Of a stretch of 64,000 nucleotides of DNA, positions 36,901-48,900 are shown in pieces. The position numbers were made by a program, and so were the translations under genes. The notes beneath the pieces are model-generated. The model made no database searches and was not told the DNA's origin. It saw only the letters and a list, made by a program, of their open reading frames with translations. The first letter of the stretch is position 1. Each line of letters begins with the position of its first letter. Source of the stretch: Cladopsammia gracilis (Eukaryota; Cnidaria; Anthozoa; Scleractinia; Dendrophylliidae); the NCBI GenBank assembly GCA_022457155.1, contig JAJGOT010000211.1, positions 865,501-929,500 on the forward strand, given 5' to 3'.

Positions 36901-39900
36901 CTGGGGAACACCACAACTTAAAAGACAACTTTTTGAGAGCGATCCGTTAATAGAGCACATTTGGGTACGATTCTCTAAATATGACTTAAACCATCGATGT
37001 GCATTACCATATATGCCATAATTGCTTAATTTTGATAAAAGTAGCCCGTGGTCAACTGTGTCAAAAGCCTTTTTTAGATCTAAGAAAACAACGGCATTGA
37101 CTTTACCACGATCGATATTATACGCCCAAGCGTCAGTGGCTTCAAGGAGAGCCGTGACCCCTTCTCCTGCCCGGATTTCCAATAATTTTTGTGGAAGCCC
37201 TAAATTTACAGGTAATGATAAAAAATACATGTAATCCGATCCACGAGATTCTACTTTTATAATGTGAAAACTGTGGTGATGAGTGCTATAAATTGGTGAA
37301 ACATTTTAATAAAAATAAATATTGCGTGACACATCATGAATCATGACACCCCCCCCCCCGTTTGATTTCAAGACCAAATCGAAATGAAATTTTTCTATAA
37401 AGCTAGTCCTTTAAATAACTGCTTTGATTTTGCCATGTATTAGTTTTTTCCAAGCTTCACAGTTTTTCAAAGTGTTGTCGCAAATACACTTCTTTCATAT
37501 ATGCAAATTTCGTGTGGAATGTAATTCGATCGCGTGCTGCTTTCACATGATCATGAATCCAAAATGTTTGTTTTAAAAGGTCCAAACTTTTTAATGAAAC
37601 TCATATTTCCTTGAATGAAAATGTTTTTTCCTTGAACAAAAGAGTTAAACGCTTATCAGAATTCAGTGATTTTCTGCTTCCGGAAGGCTTGGCGATTTAT
37701 TTATCCTCAATGCAGTGCGCAGCGCTGGCGTCTGCGAATTATATTATAAACATCACAAAATAATATTTAAATTCAGCAACCTGCTATATTATATCTAGTG
37801 TTTTCTAAAATTTCCGACTTTGCTTGTGTATATCGAATGCCATTCTTATCCGTAAAGATGATTCGCATAATGTTTTCGCGAATCAAAAGAATCTTGAAAG
37901 CAAACTTTATTTCAGAAAGCGCTATTTAACTTAATTATATTTAAATACTAGCGTTCCTTTACCGTGATTATTGACTTCACGAAGAAAACATTCGAACAAG
38001 TTTGCGTCTAATGTTTCCCAAACCGTGACTGCATTCTGTTACATTTCAAAAGACTACTTTTAAAAGCAATAAAATCAGTAAACGACCGGGTTATTTTTCA
38101 ATTTTAGTAATTCTCAAGACAGTCCGTTGACTCTGTGTTTAGAGTGCACAAAAGCTCACAAAAGCAACTGTTTCTCGGTCTAGAATAACAAGTATGACAC
38201 AAAAAAAAAGTCAATCACAAATTGATATCAACATAAATTCTCACCGAAAAATGAAATTTCTATTATGGTAAAGTCCCTCGCCTGCTTGAAAATTCTTTAA
38301 ACTCCGCTTCTTCGGATTTGATCGCCCCCTGCACTGATAAAACTTGAAGCAAGATTTCGTCGCTCGTCGCTTACAGCTCTCCTTTTTCTCCACTACAGCG
38401 GCTTCTGAGTACTCTTTAAAGCTTTCTCTTTCCATTTTGAGTATTTTGAATGTGTGTTGTTATTCCGACAAGACAAAGAAAACCAAGCACATGCCGAGCG
38501 CGGCAGACATTTTTGTAGAGTTTTTATGTGACCTGCGACCCGGTTAGTAATAATATATGCGTGCATAAATTTGCATGCACTAATGTGACAAAAACAAGAA
38601 GAAACGCCACCGATTTTATACCTCATGCGCTTACTGCGCATGAGTAAAAAGAATGTCAACAGATTATTTTCACCACCATGATAAGCATTCAGTTTTAAAT
38701 CTTTTTTTAGTTTTGATACATCAACCATTAATCCACCATATTGGTTATTTTGAATTTTATAAGCATTTCTTCTTGGTTGTTTACATCTTCTTTTTCCCAA
38801 ACCTTGACTTTTTATTCCACGACTTATTTCAATTCCTATCAATCTTTCTTTAAAAGTATTTAAAATATTAAAATCTTTTATTTTTTTCAAAGTTTCAGGT
38901 TTAGGACTTTTTGCTCTAGCTTCAGCTTTTTTAATACCTTTTTCATCTGTTGTAATATCAGCTTTACCTGATGTGACTTTTAATTCTTTAATTACTTCAT
39001 TAACATCATTAATATGTTTACTAATATCTTCAACATCTTTATAAGATGATGGTAAATTATAACCATATTTATCTAATATATCAATTGATTCTTTATTATT
39101 TAAAAATTTATCCAAATTATATTTTTCTATTGATGATTCTGTAGGTTTTTCTGCTATTTTTGGTTTGTGTGATATTTCTTCTTCAGTTTCAGTATCTAAT
39201 AAAGATTTTGATGTAGAAGGTTCTTCCATTGCCATCAGATTTTTCCAGTATCAAAGGCTAATTGATTTAATCCACTAGTCAAAGCAAGTTGATTTTCTTT
39301 CAACTGATTAATTATTTTATCCTGTTTTTCATCTGTCTTTTTCTGTTGTTCAACCAAAGTTTCTTTTAATGGTTCTCTTAAAGTTTTAAAATATTCACTC
39401 ATAACAACATCACGGACTTGACCTTTATCTTCCACTTCATTCTTGACTTCAGTAACAGCTTTAGCTATTTCATATCCTTTATATTCTAAATCTGCATACT
39501 TTTTGATATTTTCTAAATTCATCTTTATTAAAGGATTATATATTTATTTGTAGAAATAACATTTAATTTAATTTATATAACATTTTAATAAAAAAGTATG
39601 AAAATCCCAAACTATGATTCAAGACAGAAAATAAAGACCAGAAAACTATGTGATTTCTTAGATGAAGATTTTAGGATGCTTATTGCTGGTCAAACCTGAT
39701 GTGGAAAAACTAACACTCTAATGCATATAATAAGATCACCATTAGTTTACTATGATAAAATATGCTATTATGGTCCTAATCAAAATCAAGAAAAAATACA
39801 AGACCTTAATAAAATAATGAATAAAATTAGTGAAAAAGTTGGATATCAAGTTTTAGAATTTCCAGAAGATATAATGGAAACAACAGAATATCCAGAAGAT

Positions 39901-42900
39901 AATAGAAAAATTGTTATATTTGATGATCTTGTAAATGCAACAGATTCGATACAGAAAAAAATAGCAAATCATTATACTGATGGTAGACATCATGGGATCA
40001 GTCCAGTGTATTTAAGTCAAAGTTATTATGATGTACCATCGAAATTGAGATTAAATTGTTCTCATATGATTTTATATCCACCAGTTTCTAAAAATCATTT
40101 GAATCTTATTGCAAAAGAAAATTTGATTGATCCAAATCTTTTTAATAAACTTAATCCTTATGAATTCTTATTCTTAGACAAAGAACAAAAATCAGTTACT
40201 AAAAACTTTGATGAAAAAAATATAATAAATATAATAAAATGTGAATTTTCAATAATATCAACAAATTTAGAAGTTTAGATATCAGTGAATATATTAAAGA
40301 AATTTCTCAACAGACTATAGTTAGTCAAGGATCAGGATTAAAATTAGATAAAGATAATAATAATTACGATATAGAACAAAAACGATTAGTAAATTTTGGA
40401 GAAGGTATTAATTCTGATGATGTAATAACAAAACATCAGTTTGAAACTGGATTATCAACAAAACCAAATCCTACTGATGTTATTCTTGTTGATGGTTCAA
40501 CTCATATGACTGGAGATCTTGATTTAAGAGGAAATAAAATTATTTTCCCTGGAGGAATTGAAATGAATCGAAAATTAATTACAGATATGGATACAGATGA
40601 AAACAATGATCTTTCAGCTGTTAATATGATAACTCTGAAAAAGTATCATCCAAATGTTCATGATCATACTCATGAAGTTACTAAAGATATTGATATGAAA
40701 AATCTTTTTAATATTATAAAATCAAAACCACAATCTTATCAAAATTTAAAAAATACTCAATTTAATTTACTTTCTTTTAATGATGCTAATAATATATTTT
40801 TAAATAGAAAACAAAGTAATGTAATGGAAAGTGTTGTAAATATGGCTTTAAATAGTATTGTTTCATTAAAAGATCCAGTAACAAGTGATAATGCTACTAA
40901 TAAAAAATATGTTGATGATGAAATAAAAAATCTTGATTCAAAAATATCTGGAATTGCTCATACTGGTGATATTAATTCAGATATTTATTTAAAAGAACTT
41001 TATAATATTAAACAATCAAAACAACAGACTTATCATGATTTAGGAGTAAATTATAACAATCTTGTATCTTATAATGATGTTAAGAATATCTTCTTATCTC
41101 GTAAAGAAATGTTTCCAATGGAAACTGGATTAGATATGGGAAATAATACTATTTATAATGAAAAAAGATCCAACAGTAGCAGATCAAGGTACTAATAAAA
41201 GATATGTTGATAATTTAACAAGTATAAAAGCTAATAAAACTTATGTTGATCAAGGTTTAAATCATAACAACTCAATAATAAATCAAAATACTACTGCAAT
41301 CAACGATCTAAAAGTAAAGAAACTTAATGCAATTGATTTTGGTGAAGAAATCATTAAATTAGAACAAGAATATAAAGATTATGTCAATAAATCTCATATC
41401 TCTTCTACTTCCCATTCAAAAGATGAATTCAGATATCTGATGGAAGATGTAGATGAATCGAGTAGTGAGTATAATATGACAGTGAATGGAATCTATGATT
41501 TTCTTAGTCCAAATTCACCACATTTATTCAATAAAAAGCTTATTATCTCCAAATAGCTAAAGATATTAACAATTTATATTCTGGAAGACTTGGTTTTAAT
41601 ATGTATAAACTTCCAGAAGGTGAATATACTATTTGCATTGAATTCTTTCCAGTTACAATGAATAATGTGAGTGTTGATGTAGTGAGTACGAGTTTAAATA
41701 TCAATCAACAATCAACAAAACGATTTTCTGATTATACAAGATCAATTATTCACATGCATAAATACCATATTTCACCACCTGAGTATATATATTTAGATTT
41801 AAAATGTCAAGGAACATCTGAAATGCGTAATCAAGGACATGCACATCTTATAATTTATGGTGTTAAAAATTATGTAGCAGATGTTGATTCAAGTGTATAT
41901 GATGCACCCTTTATTTTTGAAAATTCAGATATGGTAATGCAGACGGATATTAATATGAATAATCATAATATTAGTGTTAAAAATCCAACAAAAGATGATA
42001 ATGTAGTAAATTTAGCGTATTTGAAATCGTTAAAACAATACTTTTTCATTAATGCTTGTTATGATAAATCAATTGATTATTTCAATATCTTATTTTTTCC
42101 ACATATAGATGATATTATATTACCATTCAATTGTACATTGGAAAAAATACATTTATTTCCTGAAAATAATTTTAGAAATTCTGATCGTTTTATAAAATTA
42201 AGTATTTTGACTAAAGAATTGATTTCAGTTGATGGAAACAATCGTCAAATTTTTTCAAATATTAATTTGCAATATTCTCAAAATTCTTATTTTACTATTG
42301 CAATTTTTAAAAAAGATACTAATAAAGAACCAATTGTTAATAAAATTTCATTTACTCTTGTTTTCAGTAAAAGATTATTATAAACGTTATAAATAAAATG
42401 AGCATTAAAAGAATAAAATCATTAAGAAATAAAAAAGAACAAAAAGATATATTCGAATTCAATCATATAGCTTCAACTTTACATCCTGAGAAAATCCAAC
42501 AAATAAAAGATTTATACTCTTTTTACCATAAAAACATGGATATATGAAAAAAGTCAAAGTAAATACAAAAAAAAATAATTATATTATGAATATCCTTTCT
42601 GTTTTACTCGCTTCAGTTGGTGTTATCACAGGTGGAATAACCTTAAACCCTATTCTCCTAGGTGTATTAACAACAGCTGGAATACTTTTAAAAACATTTC
42701 ATGAAATGAAAAATTACAAAGGTAAATTAGATATGGTTAAATTTGGATTTACAACTTATGAAAAAGTGTTGACTAATTTAAGGACTGCAATGAGAGGTGG
42801 TGAATTTGATTATCAAAAGTTTATATCCGAGATGAAGCTTTTAGATCAAGAAATGAATGATTTAACACCAACTTCAACAAAGATTGAGACCCAATATAAT

Positions 42901-45900
42901 AAAAAAATATAGATAGAAAAAAATTATAAATTTCAGCAAAAAAATTTAATACTAAAAAAGTATTAAAATTAACGATAACCTAATTTATCCATGTAATAAT
43001 CTACATATTCAAATTCTGATTTAGTAAATATTTTTTCAATATTATCAATAATTTTTTCATGTCATAATGATCTTCATTACATACAACAGTATCTAAACCA
43101 CGTTTTACATCACACTTTATAAGGTAATACATAAAATCTTTAAATTTTTTTGATATTTTATAATTTTTAATTAATCTTTTCAATTGATTTACTTCATCTT
43201 CAAATGTAAAACATACAGGAAATCTTTTTAATTTTCTTCTCTCATTTACAATTTCTTTTAATAATTCATCATCAGTTTCTTCTAATAAATCAATAATTAT
43301 TTCTTCATTTATAACTTTTCCTTCTTTTTCTTCATCGTTTTCTTCATTGTTTCTTCATTTTTTTTATTAATTTCATTAAATACTTTATTTTCTTTTTTTA
43401 AAAATCCCTCCCATAGAATACATACTTTAACTTTCAGATCTGAATACTCTTCATCAAAACAAACTTTATTCATTACTTTATTTATATACTAGATAATTCT
43501 TTTTTTAAATTAATTTCTTTTTTAACGAAATCCCTCGATATATTATAAAAATATTCTGTTTCTTCTGAGATTTTTAATGGTATCTTTTCATCAACATTTT
43601 TATAACCAAGTTTAACTAAAATCTTTTTTTATAATAAAAATAATATTAATAATTCTTTTTATTTTAAATTTTTCTTTTAATTTCTTGATTAATCTTTCAT
43701 TATCAATTTTATAAAGAATTTCATTAATTTTCTTTATATTTAAAGTATCAATATCAATCTTTTTCTGTACTTCTTCAATCTTTTTCTCAAAATAATATTT
43801 TCTATGATATACTGATTTTTTCCTATATCAACATCTTTCCCAATCAGATATATCTCCAGCATGATTTAATATTCGTTGAATTTCAAGACCACAATTACAA
43901 CAAACTTCTTTATAATCAATAACCTCTTTATTTTTGTGTTAACAAATTTGATGTTCATATTCTGATTTTTTCTTCTTTTTATATGATTTTTCATATTTCT
44001 TTAAGATTGAAGAATAAAATTCAATCTCTTCATTTGTAAAAATCATTTGAGTATCTTTTATTTCTTTTAATTTTTTTTTAAATATCTTTCAAATGATTCA
44101 TTTTCATTAAAATAAGTTGGCCCACAAAAGATTAATCTTAAGATATAATTAAAAACTTCTTTTTTATTTTTAAATTCTTTAATCTTTTATCTTAAAGCAA
44201 GAGTATTTATTTTATTTTTACAAATCTGCCTTTTATCATCATTTGCTGATAATGCTACTTTATTCATTTTCATTGAATAAATTTCATGATTTTCACTTCT
44301 TATTATATTCATTGATTTCATTACTTCTTTTTCTGAAAATAAACATTTCTTATAATCTTCAAATGTTAACTCTCTTTTAATTACATTCTTTTTAATTCCT
44401 TTACATTTTTTTCTTCTTTTTCGTTTTCAATTTTAAAAGAATAAAGATTAGGTCTTTACCCTACAAAATGTGTTATTTGTTTTCCACAAGCTTCATCTTT
44501 GAACATTCCTATTACTTTCATATTTACACCAGTTTTAATTCCAGATTCATGATCTTCTGGATAATCTGATGTATCAAACTTTTTCTTAATACCTTTTCTT
44601 ATATCATAATAAAAAATCATCTGTTTTAATTTCATACATTAATGAATCCGTATCAGTAAAGAGTAATTCAGCTTTATTTCCATATTTCTTTCTAATATAA
44701 TTATAATGAAAATCATACATATGTAATTTTGATAAATCAAGAATTGCTTGTCCAACATAAATTGGTTTATTAAAAAATATTTCTGTCTTCATATGAATTG
44801 CAATTAAATGAGAATCAAATATTGTTGATCTATCAAAATTTGGTTTTGATGATAATATGCTTGCTTTTTCTTTATCTATCAATGTTACATTTTGTATTTT
44901 TCTTATGTTTTCAATTGTTTCACCAAAAACTGAATTATTCATTAATTTAAAAAAGTCTTTTTCAAAACTATTCTTTGAAAGTTTTCTTAATTCTGTATTT
45001 TTTCTATATAAGGTTTCATCCATTCTGATTGATAAAATGTAATTCCTCAATGAACTTTTTTAAGTTTTAGTCCTAATTCTAAACATTGTCTAAGATTTCT
45101 ATAATGAATTACATAATTTTTCTTTTTGTAAAAAGTAGCAACATGTTTCTTAACTGAATCAAACCTTATTCTTTCTGTAGCAAGTGGATAATCATTATGT
45201 TCTTCCCATAATTTCTTTGGATAATCAAGATCAACTTCAAATATATAACCATGATTAGTAATTCTCTGTTCTAAAAGTTTAATTACGTTTTCATTTGTAA
45301 GATTTTTCATCCATTTAAAACCATGAGTTGGAAGTCTTTGAATCATTGACCAACCATAAAGATTATTTGCATCTAAATATGAAATAAAGTTTGATTCTTT
45401 TTCTGGATTGTGATCTTTCATATATTTATTATTTGCTTCTGAATATATTTTTGATATTTGAGTTATACCACCTCTAATTCCTTTTTCAAACATCATCAAC
45501 ATATCATAATCATGTAATAATTCAAGTCTTTGATTAGTTTCTTTAAGACAAGCATCCCAAGCTAATCCAGGTGATGTATAATAATAAGCTGGGTCTTTAA
45601 CTTTAATGACTTTATTTTAAGAGGGTAGCACGTAAATTATAAGTTATAATGTTTTAAACAAGTTTTACGGAAGTTTTCAAAAACATCAGCTAGAAGTAAA
45701 ACATCTGATTTAAGATATAAATCATGATAATCTTGAATAGTTTTACAATTGAATTTTAACCATATTTTTTGAGCATGAAGATAGTCTTCGTCAGAAATAT
45801 CTTCATCATTAAGTTTTGAATAAAATTCTTCTTTAGGAGGTAATTTTGTTTCTTGAAATTTATCTATTGAAGTAACATAATCATATGGATAAACTCCTTT

Positions 45901-48900
45901 TCTTGTTAATAATTCAATGTTATTATATACCTTTTTTATATTATGAAAATTTTCAGGTTGTAGATTTGAAACAAGATTTGCTAAAGAAGTTTGCATAAAT
46001 TTAAATGAATCAATAAAACGAATTTCAAAATTTAATGTCATTATTTCATTTGTCTTTTTAGATTTATATTCACCAACTTTAATTTTCTTTGAAAATGAAA
46101 TATATTTTTCTTCTGTTGTTGGAATACATGATAAATCACCTTTAATTTTTGCTAATTGTTTAATGAAGAGATGTGAATCGTATCCTTGAAGATTATGAAA
46201 TATTACAAGAAGTAATAAAGGTTTTCTACAATTTAGATTACAACTGTTATAAGCAGCACCTCTATATTTACCAGTAAAATGACAGTGATCTCGAACTTTT
46301 TTATCATCTTTCTGAAATTCGTTTTCACAAATATGACAAACAGTTGAATTAATAAAATCGTTACTATTTTCATCAGTAAAAATAATCTTTTTAGGAAATT
46401 TATAAAGATTTTTATATATTGATTTAGTAATATTTTTTAATTTTTTTATAAATATTAATGAAATATCTTCATCTTCTGTTTTCTTTGTATAAATTAGTGG
46501 ATTAGGAGTAATTTCGATATCAATTACATCTAATGGTTTAATATAAAGACAAAATTCACAAGGTTCATGTTTTTGATATTCCATTGTGAAAGAATTATTT
46601 GGATCTGGTTCACAATTATTCATTGGTTTTGTGAAACACTCAAAATCAGCATAAGCAACAAAAGGTAAAGGCAATTTTTTATAATGATTTTTAAAGAAAA
46701 GAAATGAGTTTTTAGGAGGCATTTTTACTGCAACTGTTTCATTAATACAGCAATATGTGATATGTTTATTAAATAATTCCTCTTTTATAAAATGAGATAA
46801 ACATTTTTTACAAAAATATTTTTTTCCTAAGTATCTTTACTAACTTGTGAACTTATTAATCTTGAAAAATGTTTGATAAGTGAATAATGAAATTTTACAT
46901 TTTTCTTCAAACAAAAATAAATCAATTGAATTCTGAAAATCTTTATCATTCATTCTTAAAGGATAAAATTTATTATATTCATCGATTGAAAATACATTTA
47001 TTCTTGGAAGATTCGGATTTTGTTTTAAACCTTTTTATATCTGTTAATTTTACTGGAAAATCTATACCTTTGAAATTAAGATCATTTTCATATTGTTTTA
47101 AATCTGTTATTCTTTGAGGATGTCTATATTTAGGTTGATGTAAATATCTTAAAATACACCACATAAAACATTTGTCATCCTTTTTACTTTCTAAGTTAAT
47201 TATCGCTTTCTTTTTTGAAATAAAATCAGGAAGATTAATATATGATGAACCTTTCAAAGGTTTGTAATCTACAACATAAATTTCTAAAGATAAAACCTCT
47301 TGAAAATACCAACCTGAACCATTTCTTTGATAGATTAAAATACTATTAAGAATTTCTTTAATTATTTTAAACAGAATTTCTTTGATATTTGTACCTTTAA
47401 GATTAACATATGTTTGAGATTGAAAATAAGCTTTATCTGTTGTTTCTCCAATCTATTTACCATCTTTAAACATTTGTCCCATTAAACAAACCATTATAAT
47501 TTTAACTTTAATGTTTCTATGTTTTCTAAGAAAATCTTTCATTTGTGAAGCTTTTTCCTTGAAAAAATATTTAGGAAAAACATTTGGTTTTCCTTCAATA
47601 ACATAATTTTCAGCAAAATTATTAAGAGCAGATTTTTCAAATTTTATTCCAACTTGATGTTCTCTCATTGCTCTTGAAAGAGCTTTTCTTAAATACTTCG
47701 GTGTATCTTTAGGAATCTTTTTGTTTTTTATACATTCGAGAAAATAGTCATCAAATGTTTTAATTTTCTTTCTTGATTTAGCTTTTTTTTGTTTTGTTTG
47801 TTTATTTTGTTTTGTTTTAGCTTTTTTAATTTTTTTTCTTTGTTTATCAATTCCTTTAATTTCATCTAACAGTTTTTGTTTTTCTTGATTCTTATATTTA
47901 GAATATTCTTTTTTCAATTTACTTCTTTTATCTTCTTTTATCTTCTTTAATTCTTCAATTGAAAGATTAGACAAATCCTTTGAAGACATCCTTTTTATAT
48001 TATGTAAATATTATTTTTTTTTACTTTTATTTTTTTTCCGCTACGACTTCTTAAAAATATTTACACTTCATAGAGACAAAAACCAATTACATCCAGGCTT
48101 GTTTTTTATTTCTTGCTGTTAGTTAAATTACACTTTTTCATCAAGTGAAGGCAGGTGTTAAATTATTATGAAACTATGGTTACAGTCTATAGTCATGTGA
48201 TTACTATTAACCAATCAGAAGACAGTAGATTAGCATAAGGTGCTATAAAGTTTTCCATAAACTTTATGCTAACGCTAAACTTTTCATTAAACTTTACGCT
48301 AAACTTTAGTGAAAACTTTACGCCAGACTTTATTCAAGTTAAAGATGCCTAAATCGGTTACCACAATCCAAAATCAAATTTCTACAACTGAAAAATCAAT
48401 CAGTGAATCTCTTGCAATAGCAGCTAAGATAATTGGTGAACAAGAATTCACTGTGGACTTTAAGATGTCTGATTTTGTCGCTACAATAACTACGTGTGAC
48501 ATAGATACAAAAATGTCCAAGATGAAAACTGCACTAGAAGTTTTCGCTGAATGTGAGAAGATAATGATTCACGAGAGAAAAGAAGACAATATGTTAAAGA
48601 TTTGAAAAAAGTACAAGAAAAGAGAGAAGCGAAGGAGGACATAAAGCGAATCACTGAAAGGAAGCATTTTAAACCCAAGAAAGTCTTTAAACTCGAGGTC
48701 CCATCTCCAAGCAACAGTCAAGAAGATATGCCGATGCAGACTAACTAATATGAACATTCAAGTACGGACGTTTGTAGATTTTTTTATCTTTCTTAATATT
48801 ATATGTGTTGTAAAGAGAGTCAAACAAGAACTAACAGCAATTATTTGTATTAACTTTTATTTCATAAGAACAAATTTTTTCTTCGTTTCGCTAGAATATT

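Larger units (their letters stand above)
35565..38645 (-). mobile_element. Helentron-like block inserted in the Maverick
   Basis: In minus orientation it starts ACTCATGCGCAGTAAGCGCATGAG and ends gcgcatgagtataggct...agcctcttg, matching both ends of the 466-478 bp copies at 53476-53941 and 59233-59710. The 5' motif ACTCATGCGC recurs inverted near, but not at, the 3' end, where a separate aggct/agcct hairpin precedes CTTG. This asymmetry and insertion between two T residues fit Helentron-type non-autonomous elements. The interior is enlarged to 3.1 kb by a LINE and a family-D-like segment. Confidence 0.65.
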
